From CAYUEN01 sp964443745 (GTDB lineage: Bacteria; Campylobacterota; Campylobacteria; Campylobacterales; QNZT01), in the NCBI GenBank assembly GCA_964443745.1, contig CAYUEN010000005.1:14180-78179 (forward strand): a DNA stretch of 64,000 bases, in the 5' to 3' direction. Below are positions 61,832 to 64,000 of the stretch, in pieces. The stretch's first letter is position 1. Each line of letters opens with the position of its first letter. A model generated the notes under the pieces. It did not search any database and was not told the DNA's origin. It saw only the letters and a program-made list of their open reading frames with translations. The position numbers and the translations under genes were made by a program.

Positions 61832-62406
61832 CTCTCGGCCACTTCGATCTTCTCTCCGGCCAGCGCCATTTTGGCATATTTGGTACCCAATTCCCACGCC
61901 TTGATATTGGCGTCCAAAACTTTGGGCGGTACTTTCTTTTTCATCGTCTCGAGAACCTTCTGCGCGTCCATTACGTGCGTCATTTCGATCGCGATCGCGA
62001 GGGCGACCACCGACTGGGTGACGACGTTCCCCACTTCGTATTTGGCGACACGGATAATCGGGATCTCGTAGATTTTCCACCGTTTGCGATCCTCTTCTGA
62101 GGGATGCACCAGATCGGGATCGACGACGATGATACCGCCGTCTTTCACGCCGTTTTTGAATTGATCGTAACTCACCTGCGCCACAGAGAGCATAAATTCG
62201 ATCTCACCGTCGATCGCATAGGGAAAAAGAATCTCCTTGTCATCGAGCAGAATATCGACGACCGTCGGTCCTCCGCGTACCTGCGAGGTGTAAGTTGCGG
62301 CTTTGACGCCGTAACCACCCTCGGAGATCTTGGCTGCAGCCAGAATCTCACCGGCGAGAAGAACACCCTGACCTCCAACACCCGTAAATCTCAGTTGATG
62401 TCTCAT
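61825..62406 (-). CDS. oorC: 2-oxoglutarate:ferredoxin oxidoreductase subunit gamma (OorC)
   Basis: Gamma subunit of the enzyme that makes succinyl-CoA and reduced ferredoxin, or runs in reverse in the reductive TCA cycle. It has 193 residues. The family start LRFTGVGGQGVLLAGEILAA, KAATYTSQVRGGPTVVDI and NVVTQSVVALAIAIEMTHV are present. It follows oorB by 9 bases and ends the operon at a strong terminator. Confidence 0.94.
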   Translation of the reverse strand: MRHQLRFTGVGGQGVLLAGEILAAAKISEGGYGVKAATYTSQVRGGPTVVDILLDDKEILFPYAIDGEIEFMLSVAQVSYDQFKNGVKDGGIIVVDPDLVHPSEEDRKRWKIYEIPIIRVAKYEVGNVVTQSVVALAIAIEMTHVMDAQKVLETMKKKVPPKVLDANIKAWELGTKYAKMALAGEKIEVAERV

Positions 62407-62415
62407 GTCTTCTCC

Positions 62416-63246
62416 TTATAGTTGTACTTTCGTTTTGTTCTGTGCAGCTTCGATCACTTTGTCGTAAAGTTCGCAATATTCCGGCTGCTCCACCTCTTTG
62501 AGGATACCCGTCGGGAATTTGCCCGCCCTCTCCTCTTCGCTCATCGCATCGTATTTCTTCTTGGATACGGTTCGGTTTTCGATCCACTCAAGATTCTGAA
62601 CCGCTTCGCCCATCTTGTTTTTGCGTCCGAGGTTGATATGGCAGTTGGAGAAGACATCGAAGAAGGAGTAACCTTTGTGCTGGAATCCTTTGATGAACAT
62701 CTTCTCCAGTTTTCTCGGATCGTTGACCGTCTCTCTGGCGACAAAAGTCGCACCCGCACCTTCGGCCAGTTTGCAGGCATCGAATGTCGGATCGATGTTT
62801 CCGTACTGCATCGTTACCGTCCACATCCCCTGCGGAGTGGTGGGGGAAGTCTGGGAGTTGGTCAAACCGTAGATGAAGTTGTTGATCAGGATATGGTTGA
62901 GATCGATGTTACGCCTGCATCCATGAATCGTATGGTTACCACCGATCGCCAGACCGTCACCGTCTCCCGTGACCATGATCACGTGTTTGTCCGGATTGGC
63001 GAGCTTGATACCCGTCGCATAGGCGACGACACGGCCGTGTGTCGTATGGACGGTGTTGCAGTTGATATAGGAGGAGAATCGTCCCGAACAGCCGATACCG
63101 GAGACGACACACACATCATCCATGTTCCATCCCAATTTGTCGATCGCTCTGATGACAGATTTGAGAATGACACCATCCCCACAGCCCCAACACCAGAGTG
63201 TTGGCATCTTGTCCGTTCGTAAATATTGATCGTAATTGAAAGCCAT
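62416..63246 (-). CDS. oorB: 2-oxoglutarate:ferredoxin oxidoreductase subunit beta (OorB)
   Basis: TPP-binding subunit. It has 276 residues. The N-terminal MPTLWCWGCGDGVILKSVIR, IGCSGRFSSYINCNTVHTTH, the TPP signature VTGDGDGLAIGGNHTIHGC and INNFIYGLTNSQTSPTTPQG are present. Cys residues in CWGCG and IGCSGR probably bind the 4Fe-4S cluster. The ATG overlaps the oorA stop as TAATG. Confidence 0.96.
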   Translation of the reverse strand: MAFNYDQYLRTDKMPTLWCWGCGDGVILKSVIRAIDKLGWNMDDVCVVSGIGCSGRFSSYINCNTVHTTHGRVVAYATGIKLANPDKHVIMVTGDGDGLAIGGNHTIHGCRRNIDLNHILINNFIYGLTNSQTSPTTPQGMWTVTMQYGNIDPTFDACKLAEGAGATFVARETVNDPRKLEKMFIKGFQHKGYSFFDVFSNCHINLGRKNKMGEAVQNLEWIENRTVSKKKYDAMSEEERAGKFPTGILKEVEQPEYCELYDKVIEAAQNKTKVQL

Positions 63247-64000
63247 TAGAACATCTCCTTCACTTTTGCTACCATTTCAAGAGGCGGAATCGGTCTACCG
63301 TTCGCCGTTCTGAGTGTCGCGAAATCTTTTCTTCCCGTAATTCTTTCGATCTCTTCGGTATACTGGCCGACCTGGTTGAGCTCGGTGATGAAAATCTTCT
63401 CGAACCTATCCCCGATCTGCGCGATCTTTTCGGCAGGGCTGGGCCAGAGCATGATCGGTCTGAAGAGTCCCGCTTTGATACCCTCTTCTCTCAGCTTCTC
63501 GACCGCCTCTTTCGCACCGCGGCTGATGGAGCCATAGGCGATGATACACACTTCCGCATCATCGAGCTTGTACTCTTCGTAATCGGCTTCATTGTCGAGT
63601 TTGCCCACATCCTTGATCTTGCCGACCAGTCTTTTGATGTTGTAAGCGCACTGCGGACCGTCTTCGGTGGGGAATCCGGTGGGGCCATGATGCAGACCCG
63701 TGATATGGTATCGATACCCTTTGAACATCGGATTGAGTACCGCCGGTTTGTTCATCTCCGCTTCGTAGGGTTTGTATTCCGCCGGATCTCCGGTGAATTC
63801 GGCTCTTTTTACGATATTGGCTTCCACCTCTTCCAAATCGGGTAGAATCGCTTTGCCGTGCATATGTCCGAGTGTCTCGTCCAACAACACGAAAACCGGA
63901 GTCATATAGGTCTCTGCCAGGTTGAAAGCTCTGAGCGTCTGGGTATAACACTCCTCCAGCGAGCCAGGACAGAGGGTGATGGAGGCGTAATCGCCGTGAG
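63246..64000 (-). CDS. oorA: 2-oxoglutarate:ferredoxin oxidoreductase subunit alpha (OorA), C-terminal part
   Basis: The frame is open to the window edge, so only about 250 C-terminal residues are visible; the start lies beyond 64000. The visible part includes HGDYASITLCPGSLEECYTQ, LRAFNLAETYMTPVFVLLDE, TGLHHGPTGFPTEDGPQCAY, EVCIIAYGSISRGAKEAVEK and LFRPIMLWPSPAEKI, typical of the alpha subunit. The oorD ferredoxin gene would be expected upstream, outside the window. Confidence 0.95.
   Translation of the reverse strand, partial: HGDYASITLCPGSLEECYTQTLRAFNLAETYMTPVFVLLDETLGHMHGKAILPDLEEVEANIVKRAEFTGDPAEYKPYEAEMNKPAVLNPMFKGYRYHITGLHHGPTGFPTEDGPQCAYNIKRLVGKIKDVGKLDNEADYEEYKLDDAEVCIIAYGSISRGAKEAVEKLREEGIKAGLFRPIMLWPSPAEKIAQIGDRFEKIFITELNQVGQYTEEIERITGRKDFATLRTANGRPIPPLEMVAKVKEMF

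Overview
The window is chromosomal DNA from a member of the Campylobacterota (formerly Epsilonproteobacteria). Several genes point to this group: an oorABC-type 2-oxoglutarate:ferredoxin oxidoreductase, a BioV-type pimeloyl-ACP methyl ester esterase, a membrane-anchored MurF, a class II DAHP synthase, a small-type PurL with separate PurS and PurQ, and a sigma-54-like promoter before flgH. The base composition is moderate in G+C. I cannot name the genus; a free-living marine or vent lineage is a guess. I saw no phage, IS element, CRISPR array, tRNA or rRNA gene. Nearly all DNA is coding, and no gene-free stretch exceeds 300 bases.

Layout. 1-1949: the 3' part of purL. 2000-5716: a lipoprotein with eight YKTV-type repeats, yqeY, flgH and rmuC. 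5779-10222 (minus): rpmH-rnpA-yidD-yidC-jag-mnmE, joining RNA processing, membrane protein insertion and tRNA modification. 10281-13641 (minus): ilvBH, lpxD and a small unknown gene. 13710-16003 (minus): htpG and a FliL-like gene. 16058-20933 (minus): ctpA-purC-purS-purQ-SH3 protein-plsC, joined by five successive 4-base overlaps. 21005-27616 (minus): class II DAHP synthase, a DUF89 protein, a PPP-type phosphatase, an unknown protein, a 41-residue membrane protein and glyS.

27729-33968 (mostly plus): a coiled-coil protein, bpt, a hydrolase, murF, a lipase-like lipoprotein and a FadL-type channel. 33962-36180 (minus): a HAD phosphatase and a Kef-type antiporter. 36271-39336 (plus): a thioredoxin-fold protein and valS. 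39362-40445 (minus): a gene broken by an in-frame TAG, and a BON-LysM protein. 40504-54091 (minus): a long series with fbaA, a PLP enzyme, hisD, tetR, an S41 peptidase, a TrkA-like protein, aroB, mscS, mtaB, an FtsH paralogue without its protease motif, bioV and mogA. 54115-61746 (minus): a parvulin, yebC, a FIST histidine kinase, a receiver protein and ycjX-ycjF. 61825-64000 (minus): oorABC, ending in a strong terminator.

The most unusual observation is in the rpmH-mnmE cluster. Read as given, rnpA has no ATG, GTG or TTG start and must begin at a near-cognate codon, best ATT at 10100. mnmE lacks its conserved N-terminus unless it starts at ATC at 7122, which has a good ribosome binding site and aligns with the usual start Met. 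Two AUU/AUC starts in one operon suggest discrimination at initiation, as known for E. coli infC. Other points of note are the FtsH-like ATPase with HEAGH changed to YQAAK, the amber-interrupted secreted protein gene, the sigma-54 element before flgH, the repeat lipoprotein, and a PLP enzyme gene that runs 125 bases into hisD.
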